The notes: a model not told the origin generated them from the letters alone. Shown: positions 1-13,300, counted from the stretch's first letter. The stretch is DNA of 64,000 nt from Pomacea canaliculata (GCF_003073045.1 NC_037599.1:26140695-26204694), one strand, 5' to 3'. Numbers and translations are program-made.

Positions 1-1630
1 GCACCATCGGCATCAACACAGAGCGATATTTACCTGACTCAGACCAGATTAACCACACCAATATCCATCCTTATAAGCTGCATATACAATACCTTTTGCA
101 TATGGCAATCTCAGAACATCAGTTTTATTCTGAAACGGCCGATCATAGTGTGCATAGTAATATCTGTTACCCAATTACTACTCATCGGTACTCTATAGTG
201 TACCTCCCTATATCACTTGTTAGGAAATATGTAAACAGTTTACGTTACATGAACATATTGGTCTAAAGCTTCAGTAAAAAAGGGAGTGTCAATTCAAACG
301 AAAGGTTTACATCTTGTGAACTTGTGATCCATTCATCCAAATCAAAGTAAGTCTGGGCTTACTCTTCGTTAAATCATCCGGGATGACAACAATGACTGGT
401 GTGTTGTAGTATTTTATCTTAATATAATCTCGTAAGCTGATGGTTTGTGAAGTCGACAGTGGTACTGGTTGAAGTGCTTCTCTTGTTTTTGGCGGAAAAA
501 CTCCACACAATAAATTTTCTAGAAGATGAATGTCCTTTATTTATCAGTAGAAGTAATTAAATAAACAACACGACTTGGTTCCACCTTTCACAAGACGTAT
601 ACAAGACTTGGTGAGCTAATCCCATGAAGTAGGCTATGGGACACCATTGCGCTTTTAGTGATGCGTCTGTTGGCATGACAATTGGTCGCTTGAAAAAGGA
701 CAGTACTGGAAGGTGATCTTGTAGACAACGTATTAATGTTGTTATATTCACTAGAATTTATTTCTTGCTCGAGAAAATTGCGCAATGGTCATGTACATAC
801 AACTCTCGAAAATAAACTTGGCATCTATCCCATACCATTATGTCAGTTAAGGTCCAATTTTCGCTGCTGTGGGAGGAGAGAGGTGGGCATCACGAGGACC
901 AGAGATCGACCAGTGACACCTCAGGTGGCTCGACATTGTTTTCTTCGTGCAATCTCATTCTAGAGTAATAAAGTCAATGAGAGTGGTTAGACACCACTGC
1001 AATTAAAAGATAGCTTTAAGGACGACATGAAAGCTCTCTAGACAGATTGATAGTTTACTCCTGCGGAATGAAGTCTAACGACAACCAGGAACTGAGGTAA
1101 CAAGAAAGGAAGTTTAAAGATGAAAGACTCGAACACATCAAAGGACAGTATAGAAACCTGCAATAGAACCTCCGCTCCAAACTTCCTATGTACAGCCACA
1201 ACAAACGCTGCAGTTCATCAAACTAACTTTTTATCGTCTTGCAAGACGGGAGGAGGACAAAATATATCTGTAAGAATGTATATATGAATGTATACATGTA
1301 TAAATGCATGAATGCATTGAGAAGACCGGAAGTTTAATTTTGTGCCTATTAGGTCTAAGTACTGTGTAAGCTGAACATTCAGGCTTTTAAGAAGTTTGCA
1401 CCAATGACAGTTTATTGTGTATATTATTTCATCTTTATTTCGACAAGCTACAAGGGAACCGGAAAACCACAGACGAAACAAAAGTCTGCTTTCTAATGTC
1501 TGATCAGTTCGTTTACACATTCTGATAGAAAAACTACCCAAGGAATCAAAGCAAAGAAATGCCACGCAGGGTTCACTGTTTTCGATACCCTGTAGGTTCT
1601 AAAACATCTATGTTTCTTAATGTCGATACA
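1..1630. other. left flank and start of tandem unit 1, no gene recognised
   Basis: From about 650 onward this stretch is similar to 22.25-24.1 kb, so it is the downstream flank of GIMAP unit 1 and its counterpart in unit 3. Positions 1011-1060 match both sides of the TTAA element at 22611-23485 and act as its empty site. A minus-strand open frame at 307-510 (67 codons) is not recognised and has no clear start context or splice sites. I see no supported coding gene here. Confidence 0.5.
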
Positions 1631-1987
1631 CAGTGTTGTCCATAGGAATGGGAATCCCATGGGAAACGTCCCATGGGATGGGATGGGATGGGACAGCACA
1701 CATTTGTATTTCCCATGGTAGTCGATACTTGATATTGCAAAATAAATTTACTGTTATTTCATTCATCAAGGATTTAAATCTTTCCTCTGAATCATCTATT
1801 GTATGTGAAGTAGCAGGAATTATAGAACAAAAGCCGAAAAGTGGTTTTCAGTGTTGTCCATAGGATTGTTAATACCATGGGAATCCCATGGGAAACATCC
1901 CGTGGGATGGGACGGGATGGGACAGGCATAAATTGGCATGGGACGGGATGGGACGGGATAGAAAAATATGTCCCATGGACAACCCTG
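1631..1987. mobile_element. hAT-like MITE with 8-bp target duplication
   Basis: The segment begins CAGTGTTGTCCAT and ends with the near-perfect inverse, ATGGACAACCCTG. It is flanked on both sides by the 8-bp duplication TCGATACA (1623-1630 and 1988-1995). Eight-bp duplications and CAG-type termini fit the hAT superfamily. Sister units 2 and 3 lack the insert at the equivalent places (about 16.42 and 24.11 kb). Inside are two related blocks rich in the palindrome CCCATGGG and GGGAT repeats, near 1645-1720 and 1855-1980. No transposase frame is present. Confidence 0.8.
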
Positions 1988-1995
1988 TCGATACA

Positions 1996-2845
1996 AAATA
2001 GCTAAAGTAAGCAAGAACATTGCAGCATTTGTAAACACGTTACATGGTATGTATTAATGAAAGAACAATATGTTATAAAAATTGTGGCATGATTACAAGT
2101 AGGAACATACCACAATGTTGTACAACCACAAATTTTTGCTAGTTATAGTTATATGAGATATTACAAAAGAATGTATGACAAGATTGTGACAAAGAACTTT
2201 TTTTAACAATATGCTTGCTTTTACATACAGCTTTATTCATATTGAAATTACAACCAACACTACAGGATATGTTTGCCATATACTACGTCGTTTGGTCTTC
2301 CTTGTCTTGTATTTAGTAATTTCATTTCCCTTGAGATATTTAAAGGAACACAACCACCCGGATATGAGGAACATAGTTCTATTTTTAATCTCTTACAGAT
2401 TTACAATAGAACCGATTTTCTTACGATTCTAGTTTTAAAATTAGTGTGTCTGGAGACCTTAATAATTAAAGCAAAATTTACTCTATGCCATAAATACTTA
2501 CAAATATTACTGGAAATATTAGTAAGTAAGAAATGAACTTTTTCACAATCAATAGCATATTTAGCAACACACTTTGCCGCATAGAAGCGAGCTCATTGCT
2601 ATAAAGCAAAATAGTAATACAAAAATCAAAGGAAGAATTACAGGCTGTAAACTGCATAACACAAAGAGGCTAAAGGGATGGAAACAAAATATTGAGAACA
2701 GTAAGCACACCAATAGCCGTAAAAAAAGTCAGATGATCACCGAGCGAGCTATAGAGAAGAGCATTAATAGATGGTGGCCATTTTAGCCCTGCTCATGTCC
2801 TCTGATTCATACTCAGTTCTGCTGAAGAGCGGACAAATATGCATA
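1996..2845. other. 3' flank of GIMAP unit 1 gene, no gene seen
   Basis: AT-rich sequence downstream of the minus-strand gene ending at 2846. It aligns over most of its length with 16.44-16.97 kb and 24.11-24.65 kb. A minus-strand AATAAA (plus-strand tttatt at 2232-2237) could serve as a polyadenylation signal, but it is not conserved in the sister units. Short open frames at 2211-2536 and 2574-2786 show no recognisable motif. Confidence 0.45.
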
Positions 2846-4530
2846 TTACATAACAGCACAGTACATGTTATCTCTCAAGAATCTGGGTATAAAATGATAT
2901 AACTTCGCTAAGAGTCCGGGATTCTTACCTGAAACTAACTCTTCTTTAATCTCTTCTACGGAGTGGCCAGTCTTCTCGGCCTCTTTTGTAATTATTTGGT
3001 TGAAATTTTTGACAAGATGGTTTGAGTAATAGGACCCATTATTCCGAGTTTTAAGGTCGACCACACGTTGCAGCAGTCTTTTCGCTTCCTCATCCGTGGA
3101 GGATGGGTTTGTGAGATCCTCGCTGAAGCAGACAAAACGGTTGCCAGCTTCTTTTAGCAGTTTTAAAAAATCAGAAGGAAAAGTCTTTTCATTCTTCTGC
3201 AATTTTTCTTGGAAATCCTTTTGAGTGACTGCGGTTACGACAAGAATAAGGTATTTAGTCATCTCCTGGCCAAAAACAGTTTTTAAATTTTCATACGCTT
3301 GTATTTCCTCTTTTGTAAAGCGACTCGATCCTCTGATTACAAAGCAGATGGCGTCAGGTCCCGGCACCATGGTCGCTACACTCTTGGCGATCTCCGTTTC
3401 CACTTCACCTTCAGGTCGATTAGTGTCACAAACCCCTGGTGTATCAGTTACCTGTAACACCATTTAGGCAAATAACTAAAGATATGTATTAACAGCAATA
3501 AGCATTTAATTGCGCCTTTCAGGTTATTGGTTTACTGCACTTTACAGAAGTGACATATAAACTACAGAAAGGGATGGAAAATACAAAAGTGAGAAGAAAT
3601 ATGTAGCAAACGAAATGGAAAGAGATAATGGTGAATACAAGCTACGATTCTGGAATATTTCAATATCCAGCTCAGAACACTTAACCCCTGTGTCAGGGAC
3701 CTAGTCAGACTACTAGTACTGAGTGCACGTGTGCGGGCGAAAGCTTTGAGGGATTGGAGTTTCTGGAATGCGTGCCTGTTTGATTAAAGAAGAAAGAAAG
3801 AAAAGGTGTGACTGGAGAGGGAGAGAGCGGCTGGGACACGGAGGTGGACGGAGCATTCAGAGTAGAGAGCCATGGCCTAGCCCTAGACACTGTGCCTCAC
3901 TAGAATGTAGGAGATCGACTAGAATTTTTTTAGGTGGTTGTGTTAGTCGAAATGTCATTGCCAAGACAGTGAACATTCATAGTAAATGTGGATTTTGTAG
4001 TTGTGAAAGAAGAGCCTTTGTGTTGGGTGACTGTGTGTTTTCATTATATTTATTTTATATTATCTTTGGCAGACTCGTACAGGCGAATCATTTTTTTATG
4101 AGAGTGAAAGAGCGCGCAATTGTCGGACCCACTGGTGTGCTGGAAAGAGTGTAAACGAGAGACACTAGCGGTGTCGTGACACCCTATGAAAAATCTTAAC
4201 ACTAGTTAAAGCTTTATTGCGAGGTAAAACAGTATTGTATGTGGTTCTTAGAAGCCTGTACTGTCTTTGTTTGGAATTTTTTGCAATCTGTTGTAAGGTA
4301 AAATTATGATGTCTTTTTAAATCCCGCGTTTTATTAGTTTTTGCACACTGAAAAAATGAGAGAACCTCAATGTCGTAGCCACATCTGGAGACCTTCTTCC
4401 ATTTACACTCGCCAGTCACTGAGCTCATTCCACACTGTGGATCAAAAAACGTCTCTCCAAGAATGGTGTTGCCCGTAGTGCTCTTTCCATTTCCGGTCTT
4501 ACCTATCAGCAGAATGCGGTAAGCTGACAT
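2846..4530 (-). CDS. GIMAP/AIG1-type GTPase, unit 1, CaaX tail (two coding exons)
   Basis: Predicted 256-residue GTPase of the GIMAP/AIG1 family, which binds guanine nucleotides at membranes and is linked to immune or stress responses. Exon 1 is 4530-4366 (55 codons) and exon 2 is 3451-2846. The join is donor GAG|GTTCTC to acceptor ACAG|GTAACT, in phase 0. Exon 1 holds the P-loop GKTGNGKST (residues 10-18). Exon 2 opens with G3 DTPG (57-60) and carries the family box GNRFVCFS. The protein ends YCAVM, a CaaX-type prenylation motif. Relative to units 2 and 3 it has 39 extra in-frame bases just before the CaaX box. The ATG directly follows TTTTTTCAG, so a non-coding 5' exon is expected upstream (see 5787). 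The intron holds a solo LTR. The family call is firm; prenylation is inferred from the motif. Confidence 0.85.
3691..4181. mobile_element. solo LTR fossil in the intron of GIMAP unit 1
   Basis: A 491-bp segment beginning TGTCAGGG and ending GTGACA, flanked by near-identical 5-bp repeats (ccctg / cccta). It sits between intron sequences that are continuous in units 2 and 3, so it entered after the units separated. It has the usual shape of a solo LTR from an LTR retrotransposon. It has no coding part, and its subfamily cannot be assigned from this window. Confidence 0.7.
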
Positions 4531-4932
4531 CTGAAAAAAGCAGATACAAAGTTTCTCTCTTTCTGACTCGCTGTGGCGCAGTGTGTGTACACCATGTTCG
4601 TGGGATCGCTTAGATTCATGGTCATATTAATCTTAAAATGAATTGATCGTGGCGTTTGTCTGTGTGCGTTTGTAGGTGTGTGTGTTCTCAAATAAAATCC
4701 ACACCGATTACTCGATAGCTACCAAATTAGCATACATATTCGTTTTAACAACGCAATTAAAGGAAAAGAAAAGGAGGAGGGGAGAAAAAGCGAGCAACTG
4801 AGCAACGACACACACACACTTAGCAACACGCCATATTTTGGTTGTCTCCCTTCACTGTGACTTCGGTTGTCGAAGATGTACTGTCACATTATGGAGGTAT
4901 CAGGAGTACAAACACGGACACCATGCATAAAT

Positions 4933-5295
4933 CGTGTTCGGACCTTTCGCCGCCGGACGTTTCGGCGTCGGACGTTTTGCCGACCGGCGTTTCGCCGCAT
5001 TATGTCAGAGAGAGAGAGAGAGAGCTTACTTACTTCTCAAAGAATGAAAGTAACTACTAGATTACACAATAATTCTTTATTTCAAACAAATTTTACACAC
5101 AGACTTCACACACAGTTCACTTTGATTGTCACAGATTATGCGCAACAGCTTTGAGAAAAAACATTGATACAATGGCGAGAGAAATGTGTGAGCTAAGGGG
5201 CGTCCCACACTTGACTTCGGCTAAAGGTCTCGCGTGAAATGCCGAAATGAAGTGCCCCGCGCCGAATCGTCCGGCGGCGAAAAGTCCGTGTACCG
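4933..5295. mobile_element. foldback-like MITE, copy 1 (short termini)
   Basis: Non-autonomous DNA element of 363 bp with complementary ends (left CGTGTTCGGAC, right GTCCGTGTACC). It is flanked by an 8-bp duplication with one mismatch (GCATAAAT at 4925, GTATAAAT at 5296). The middle (GA repeat, then a segment shared almost unchanged with copies at 23069 and 35580) identifies the family. The termini are built from short units of the CGGACGTTTCGCC type. The matching place in unit 2 near 18.49 kb has no insert, which confirms the boundaries. Confidence 0.8.
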
Positions 5296-5786
5296 TATAA
5301 ATACACTGACTGTGATAAAGTGAAAGTTCTAAATTTGACAGTAGCATCAAAATCAAAATTTAAAATTAAAATCAAATTACAAGAAATTAATAGTCCAAAA
5401 AAATAATAACTAGCGCTGAATATCTATATTACTTTTTTCGAAATCAGATCTTGCTATCTGAAAACTTAGATACCCTATACTAAACAAAAGAGATTCGATT
5501 TTCTTTTAACAAAAATATCATTGGCATCATCTTCAGAAGTAGTAAATACAGGCTAGTTTTCATAGCAAGCTCAATTTTTTTTTCTTAAAATGAATACTCG
5601 CTTAAACTGAGTAAACATGCTGTTTGCTGCTCAAGCAAACCATCAAAAATATATTATAATAAACACGGTAATTATGAACCTAGTTTATCAGAACAAGAAA
5701 TAAGTATGCTATTAATCACGTCAGTTTTTAGATATATTTAAATATATATTATAATGTAATTATGCACAACAAATGAGAAAACATAC

Positions 5787-6180
5787 CTTTTAAATCACTG
5801 TCTCTTGGCGATTATAGGGTTGTTTGGAAGATACGAAGTCTGAAAAGCTTGAGGCAAAGACCGTCTGTGACCCGAGTACAACACTGTTAGGATGTTTTAG
5901 TGAGACTGCTTGTCATGCAGCTCCGCCCTCATTAGCATATGTAATAGGGAGAGAGAGAGAGAAAGGAAAAGAGAGATAGCCGACAGCCGCAGTAGCAGGC
6001 ACACATCACGGAAGTGTACACGTGGATTGCTGTCTGTCTGCCGAGACCAACGCTTAGCCTCTTGCGAAGCTCTCTGCTGTTAGTCTCGGCGAGCCTAAAC
6101 AATGAATGTGACTAAACCGGAAACTTTGTATACACCAGCCTCGTTTTAGTAGTCAGATGGAAAAAAATCGTCTGCGAGCA
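5787..6180 (-). promoter_or_regulatory. leader exon and promoter block of GIMAP unit 1
   Basis: On the minus strand a good donor (AAAG|GTATGT, last exon base 5787) closes a non-coding exon that can splice to the acceptor next to the ATG at 4530. The sequence from here to about 6.18 kb is strongly conserved at 18988-19370 and 26652-27030. About 120-150 bases upstream of the donor the minus strand reads TATGCTAATGAGGGCGGAG, an octamer-like element next to a GC box, kept with small changes in all three units. A further block at 6000-6150 recurs at 58.6 kb. The transcription start itself was not identified. Confidence 0.5.
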
Positions 6181-8550
6181 GTTCAGTAATACAAGTTCGT
6201 GCTCACTCATTATTTTATTTGTTTCTTCCTTTTAAACTCCGTTCTGTATACACCTTTGGACACGTTAATAGGATTTTCCAGAAACTGTTTAAGTAAATGC
6301 TTTGATGCTGGCAGCAGTACGAGTCATCCAGGCGAGGAAATATTTTATAGGATTGTATACACATAAGTCTGCACATTAATACATATAAACACACTCGCAC
6401 ATATTCCTGTTCTTCATTGATTGGAGAAATATTGGGTCCCTACTAATCAATGGAGCAGCATTTGCTCTAAGAAAGATGATTAAGCAATTCCGAATACGAA
6501 AACGTCTGAACAGTTTAATTATGTTTAAGAAGGAACATAAAAACATTTTACTTAATTAAAAGATAGCGTTTCATAATCACAGCAGCAATCCATTTCTGAA
6601 ATCTTTGTGATATGGTCGAATTTTAAGAGAGATACACTAGGGGCAAACATTGTAATCGAATGTAACTTCCGTATATAGCAAAGCTGAAACAGTCTAGTAA
6701 AAACGTTAGTAGTTGATGGTTCCTTCCAAAGGGACTGTTTCCAACAACCATTTAGCACCAAGAGTATCTAACGGGGTTAAATAGCAATGCACGAAAAACA
6801 AGAAAAACAGCTCTTTCATTCTTTCTCTGTGCTCTACACTATTTCCACCAGTCCATCTGAACGATCTAGAGGTGCTGTTCTGTTTTTTATGATAATTAAA
6901 TTTCAGATAAGAGCTTATTTCCCCAAATCTAAGTCATTACCCTTTGCCGTTTTTCAGAAATACGACTACAGTCAAACGGTCTGTGTAGAAAGAGGTCATA
7001 ACTAGAAATCTGGATTGTATCAGTATGATAATAGCTACAGCCGATAGTCCGCCCTATGCTCCACTGGGGTGTGATTAGGAACAAAAAGACAGCCGATGGT
7101 ATGGCTAGATATGTTATCAGGGTTACCTGTGAACAAACGTGTTGTCGCCAGTTTGACATGTATGTGCATGCTGTTGTCTCTAAGCAAGATGCTCGATAAC
7201 TAAAGGAAGGGTAGGGATTAAACCTGTGGTGACTATAACTTTACAAAATATTTCCACTTTCATTGATCACTCATTTAGTACACAAGTGAAGACGACAGAG
7301 AGACAGACAACGAATAATTGATGTCTCTTTTTCTTTACCTTTGTGTAGCACGTTGGGCATTTGGTGTCATTTTGATGTTACTCGTATATATTGTTTACAT
7401 CTGTCTTTCTCTCAGTGAGTCACGACTTTACAGTGTTCTAGTTATAGACACTTGTACATCGCGCTTTTGATCTTTTGTACTCAGAACTGCAACACGTTCT
7501 GGACACGGCAGTCACATGACCTACCCTCTCAGAATTGAAACGTGATATTAGTGCATTCCTTTATAGAGTAAACAATAGTGTCAATGAAGAGTTTGAGCTG
7601 ATATAGATTTGACTGCTTGCGTTGAATGCCCATGTGAACTAACACAAGGTGAGGCGTTTAGCCCTGTGCTGTTCACTTTGCAGAGGGTACCAATAAGTAT
7701 ATGAAACATTGCATTTAGTTGACTGAAGTGTTTTATTATTTACGTTTTATAGATAATGATAGAATAAGACCTAAAAACATCAGTTGAACACAGTATGTAC
7801 ACTAGAATGAAACTCTTTATACTTAATCTTATTACCTCGAAGAAAGGTATTTTGCATTTTATCGTATGATCGTATGGAGACTAATGGTTTAATGGTTTAC
7901 TATATTTGCACTAAAGTATTTAAGTGTACGTCTAGTTTTTAATTCTAATAAAACCAGAAGCCCTCGTCACTAATAAGGATACTTTATCACACAGTAATAT
8001 ATTATTAAATATCTGTTTGTTTGATTCTACCACATCACTAGGGTTATGCTCTAAGCCAGGGGTGGGCAGGTACGGGAATCGGACGAGGTAGAATATCAGA
8101 GAAATAAAAATAACTTAAATCAGAGTGAATCAAATTTATAATTATTTTATACGAGCCTTTACATGAAAGTAGTGGAGAATGAAGAGAAAAGTTTTTTTTA
8201 TGTCGATTGCATGCTTAGAGTTTGAGTCGTACTCACAATTTGAACATGCTGGAGTTTATTTAGGGATAGAAAAGGCATCTGGCGAGCAGATAACTACAGC
8301 AGAGAAATAGAGATATTTAAACAAAACAAACAGACGAGGATGCAGGAAGTCTTATTGAAAAAGTTTTACCGGATCGGACTAATATTGCGTTAACTAATGA
8401 TATGTACCTCTTTAGACGCTAGAAAAAAACTTGTCTAGAGATGAATGAGACATCACAGTAAAACCAGTATGCTTGGTTAAAGATAAAAATTTAGCATCCC
8501 TCATTCTTTCGTTCGTCCCATACTAGTAACGGTCTTTGAGGGAAACACGT
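6181..8550. other. unit 1 upstream intergenic DNA, no gene seen
   Basis: This stretch aligns with 19.37-21.8 kb (unit 2) and in part 27.03-28.35 kb (unit 3), with the solo LTRs of those units as extra sequence. Position 6630-6700 is the uninterrupted site for those LTRs. Open frames are short and not conserved. A CAGGGGTGGGCA motif at about 8057 resembles a hAT terminus but has no partner nearby. Confidence 0.5.
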
Positions 8551-8559
8551 ATAAGCAAG

Positions 8560-9900
8560 TCTTATGATAAGGTTCACCACTCACGTCTGCTATTAGCATT
8601 GGTACAAAGGTTCTGCAAGCCGTCTTTTCTTCTTACAACTTTGGAATCGGTCACCTTCAAAGGTATCTTGAAAGACGGTTCACAGGATGTCGTGCGTGGT
8701 CGCGGACGAACCAGAGCAGCTCACGTCGCTTGATTTATAGAAGGCCTTTATGTCTTCTAGGAATGTTGAAATCGTGCTTCGTGCAATGTAATTAGTTTTA
8801 TGTTTCCTTTGCGAGATACGGAACAGATTTCACAGGAACACGTTCACAAATGCCTGAATTCTTTTGTCGGTATCACGAAGCAGTCTACCTTCCACATTCT
8901 GCAAGCAGGACTGGTACTACGAAGCACTTGTATGTGTCATACTTCATCGTAGTCACCTGACGTGGCTACACTGGATTGCTGAAATTGCTGTTGCAGTCCT
9001 GATTGAAATATGTTGTAAAGCTGCCATCTTTGAGAAGGTGGTCTCTAGGTACTTAAAGTTGTTTACCTTGTCTACCCGTGTTCCGTTCGTGTAGATATCG
9101 GCTTTGCCGCTGCCAGTGACCACCAGTTTGTCAGCTTTTCATTCCTCATGCGGTCAAACTGTCTGTCATTGTGTAGGTTCGGTTTGTGTCACTAACTCAG
9201 GTCAATGTCGTTTTCAAAATGCAGCCTGAATATCGGCTTTCCATCAATTTTCTCAAAACACTACAGCAACCTTACCGGACTCCTACTGATGGAGTTTCTT
9301 GTTTCAAAGAAATGTCCAATACTGTTCTTTACTAGTACAGCGCTGCTTGAGCTCTTATGTAGTTCTTTGATGCAAAAATCTCATCTTAAATATCTAGTTT
9401 TCGAATGACGTACCTAAGCTTCTTGTACCAGACTGTGTCAAAAGCCTTTACAAAGTCTGTACATATGTCACAGAGGTTCCACTGATGAAGATGTTTTCTA
9501 CAAGAATGAGACAGTTAAAATTCTGTTTATCTGTGCTTCTTTATGGTCTGCAAGCAGCCTGTGGTTTCTTCTAGCCGTTCTTCAGAGGAGTTGTTGATTG
9601 CTTTTAGCATTACTTTACTTGGGCCGATAACTAGGATAGCTTTTCTATACTTTCCGCATTGTTGTTTCTTTTCTTTAAAGAGGTTATGACTTGCGAATGC
9701 GTCTATTTTTTCGGTCATTTCTTTTTGCTCACAGAGCATTGAGACTACAACCTTGTTTGAGCATCTTAGCTGAAAAGTTTGTCCACACCAACGGATTTTT
9801 CCCCCTTTAGATTACATACTGGTCTCTCAACCTCTTTTCATAAGACTAGTGGTTCTACGTGTTTGCTGATTCTTGTCTGGTTGTTTCAAGGATGTTAGCA
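8560..9900 (-). mobile_element. degenerate LINE reverse transcriptase fragment, inside the duplicated unit
   Basis: On the minus strand, residues such as DFVKAFDTVW (near 9.44 kb) and PSKVMLKAI (near 9.62 kb) mark a non-LTR reverse transcriptase of the type with HPSKVMLK and DFKKAFDRVW motifs. The frame is broken many times and no full domain is open. A shorter version at 28.50-28.78 kb lies at the equivalent place in unit 3, so the LINE was already present before the units were duplicated. Confidence 0.65.
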
Positions 9901-10329
9901 TCGCTTGTCATCATGTTGACTTATAATAATATAAACTGATTTTACTCAGTCAGCGTACTATCTTAAAGAAACACGTAACAAGGATCGTAACGGGAACGAC
10001 GGAGTAACACAAGTTTTCTTGAACACGAAAGCGAGGAAAATAATAATAATTGATTATTAATACGTCTGACTGTGAGGAGCACCGTATTGCTGCGTGTGAG
10101 TGTCCCTGTACGGGATAAATTTCTTTTACCAAACCGCGTCCATTTTGTGACCGTTGGTTAGATCTATAGATAGTCAGAAACGGACTGAAACGGACTACAT
10201 GTGCGGCCAATCGGGACTATCTGGCTGTTTACAACACTCCCTTCAGTGACTGAGTATCGTCCCTACCAAGCAGATCTATTACAATCCCAATACCTAGTTG
10301 AATCGGCGATAGATCTGCCATGATCGTGC

Positions 10330-13300
10330 TATGAGCAGTGTAGTCTATGCGTGTGTGCCTGTGAGTGGAGCAGTGTAGTCTATGCGTGTGTGCCTGTACG
10401 GCAGACTTTCACACTTCGATGGGTTAGAGTGGCGACACAGTCATGCTGATCTACAGTCGAAACTTTCTGCTATCGCTGCGGCAGAAGGCCACACAGGCCC
10501 CTGTTGTGAATTTCAGTGACATTCCGACACAGGGCGGGCAAAGAAAAAAGAGAGGATCTAGAGGAGGAGTCAGACACAGACTGAAGAGGAGAGGGTGCCG
10601 ACATCCACTGCCAGCCATCACCCTGTCGAATGTGCGGTCTCTCCACAACAAGCAGGATGAGCTCTCTGCGCTCATTAAATTCGATGGAGACTACCGACGT
10701 TGTGATCTCTTCTGTTTCACTGAAACATGGCTAACAGAGGAGGAGACATTCGGACTTGAAGGATACACAACGATTCGATTTGACAGGAATGCACAAGCGA
10801 CAAACAAGCATGTAGGGGGAGGCTTGTGTATGCTTGCAAATGAGAAATGGGCCACGAACTACACAGTACGAGAACAGACTAGTACCCCCCATTATGAGAT
10901 ACTGACAGTGTCCTTCAGGCCGCATTATTTACCTCGTGAATTCGGCCAAATCACTGTGGTCCTCGTCTATGTGCCCGGCCCAGACTTCAACCTTGCAGCT
11001 GAGCACATTGCAGACACATATAATCGAGCGACAACAAGATCAGTTGATCAGCCTGTGTTTTTGCTCGGTGACTTCAACCGCTGTGATGTCTGTAAGCTGC
11101 TCCCCTGTCTCCATCAATACGTCACGTGTCCCACCCGCCTCGACAGAACGCTAGACAGGTGTTTCGGTAATGTGCCGGCCGCTTATGTTTCCAAGTGCCG
11201 GCCGCCGCTGGGCAGATCGGACCACAACATTGTTCATCTGCTACCCACATACAGACAGCTCCTTAAACGTGAAAAGCCGACAACACTATGTATTAGGACC
11301 TGGACAAATGAAGCAACTGAGCTGCTCAGAGACTGCCTAGAGGTCACTGACTGGGATCTGTTCTTCACTACCTGTGGAGACGACCTGGACTGTCTGGCAG
11401 ACACAATCACCTCTTACATCACCTTCTGTGAAGAGTCTGTCATCCCTACCAAGCAGATCTGCAGCTATCCAAATAACAAACCATGGCTAGGTAAAGGACT
11501 GAAAGCACTGTCTCAATGAAAAGAAGATAGCTTTTATGCAAGGAGACAAACAGAAAGTGAAAGAAAAGGAGAAGGAGTTCAGGGCAAAGGCAAGAACGGC
11601 TAGAGTGGAATACAGAAAGAAGGTAGAAAAGCAATTAATTGAGGGCAACGCAAGAGATGCTTGGAAGGGCCTGGACACCATGATGGGTAGAGAACGCAAG
11701 ACACAGAGAGTAAAGTGTGATGACCCAGTGTCATTTGTTAATAAGCTCAACACTTTCTACGCGCGGTTTGATGTGAGAGACTTCAGCAATGAAGCAGAAA
11801 ATATCTGTTCTTCACTGTCGGCAGCCACTGTCACCATCTGTGAGGGAGATGTTGTCAGAATTCTCTCTCATGTGAACCCACGTAAAGCTCCTGGACCTGA
11901 CCACGTGCGAGGCAAAGTACTCAAAGAGTGTGCTAGTCAGCTGAGTGGTGTTTTTACCAGACTTTTTCAGCTCTCCCTTGACTCTCATAGTGTCCCCCGC
12001 GTGTGGAGAACATCCACAATAATACCAGTGCCAAAGAAGCCTCATGCTACCAACTTGAAAGACTTTCGACCTGTGGCTCTCACGTCTGTTGTGGCCAAGT
12101 GTTTGGAGAGAGTTTGTGGGAAGATTGTTAATCCCCACCATGGCTGATCGCCTGGATCCTTTGCAGTTTGCCTACAAGCCACGCAGGGGGGTGTCTGATG
12201 CAACTCTCACGCTTTTAAATACTATCCTACAACACTTGGACACTTCTGGCACCTATGTTCGGGTCCTGTTCATGGACTTTTCCAGCGCCTTCAACACGGT
12301 CCAGCCACACCTTCTTGTACAGCGCCTACTAGACCTGGATGTCAACACTGGCCTAGTTCTATGGATCAGATCATTCCTGAAGGACCGACCACAGAGGGTG
12401 GGTTTCAGAGTTCCACCGACAGGTACTATAGGGTCCAGCAGCTCGTCTGACGGAGTTTATTTGTCAGTGGATGGAATGATTCTGTCAGATGAGCAGATCC
12501 TCAACACGGGTACCCCTCAGGGATGTGTGCTTTCCCCCATCCTGTTCTCTGTATATACAAATGGGATTACTATTAACAGTGCTATTCTCAAACTTGTTAA
12601 ATATGCAGATGACATGGCCCTTGTGGGCTGCCTGAAAGACGAGCAGTCCCTGTCACAGTACCTGGCCTGTGTGGGGGAGCTGGAGGAGTGGTTTGACCGC
12701 AGCTTTCTGGATCTGAACGTTGACAAAACGGAGGAGATGGCCTTTGGAAGAGCCTACGAAGGAAGAGATGGCACAACCCCTCTCTCCCCACCACTCCAAA
12801 TCAAGGGACAGCAGGTTCAGAGGGCTGCTGTGTTTAGGTACCTTGGTACAGTGATCGACGGGAGGCTCTCATTTAGTGATCACGTGAACCAAGTGTACAA
12901 AAAGGCCCAGCAACGGCTGTACCTTCTGAGGAGACTTCGCAGCTTCGACGTCAGCTCTGGGGTGCTGGAGACTGTGTACAGGTCTCTTGTTGAGAGCATC
13001 CTCTCATTCAACATTGCTGCCTGGTATGGTCACCTACTAGTCAAAGACAAGGCAAGGCTGGCCAGAATCATCCACCAGGCAAATAAAATTATTGGACAAG
13101 CACAGCTGCCACTTTCTGACTTGTACCTTCATGCAGTCAGAAGGATGGCACATAACATCATTTCGGACCTGAAACACCCTCTCCACACCAGCTTCCAGCT
13201 GTTGCCCTCAGGCAGGCGCTATAAGGTACCACGCATAAGGAAAGCTGCCTACCAGAGGTCCTTCGTGCCAGCAGCCATCACCATCCTAAATAAAGGCACA

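Noticed and set aside
307-510. 67-codon minus-strand frame at the left edge
   Set aside because: The composition looks coding-like but I recognise no family, splice site or conserved copy, so it is not called as a gene.
8057-8070. CAGGGGTGGGCA as a hAT terminus (also at about 28.23 kb)
   Set aside because: No inverse partner or 8-bp duplication was found near either copy; both are simply shared unit sequence.
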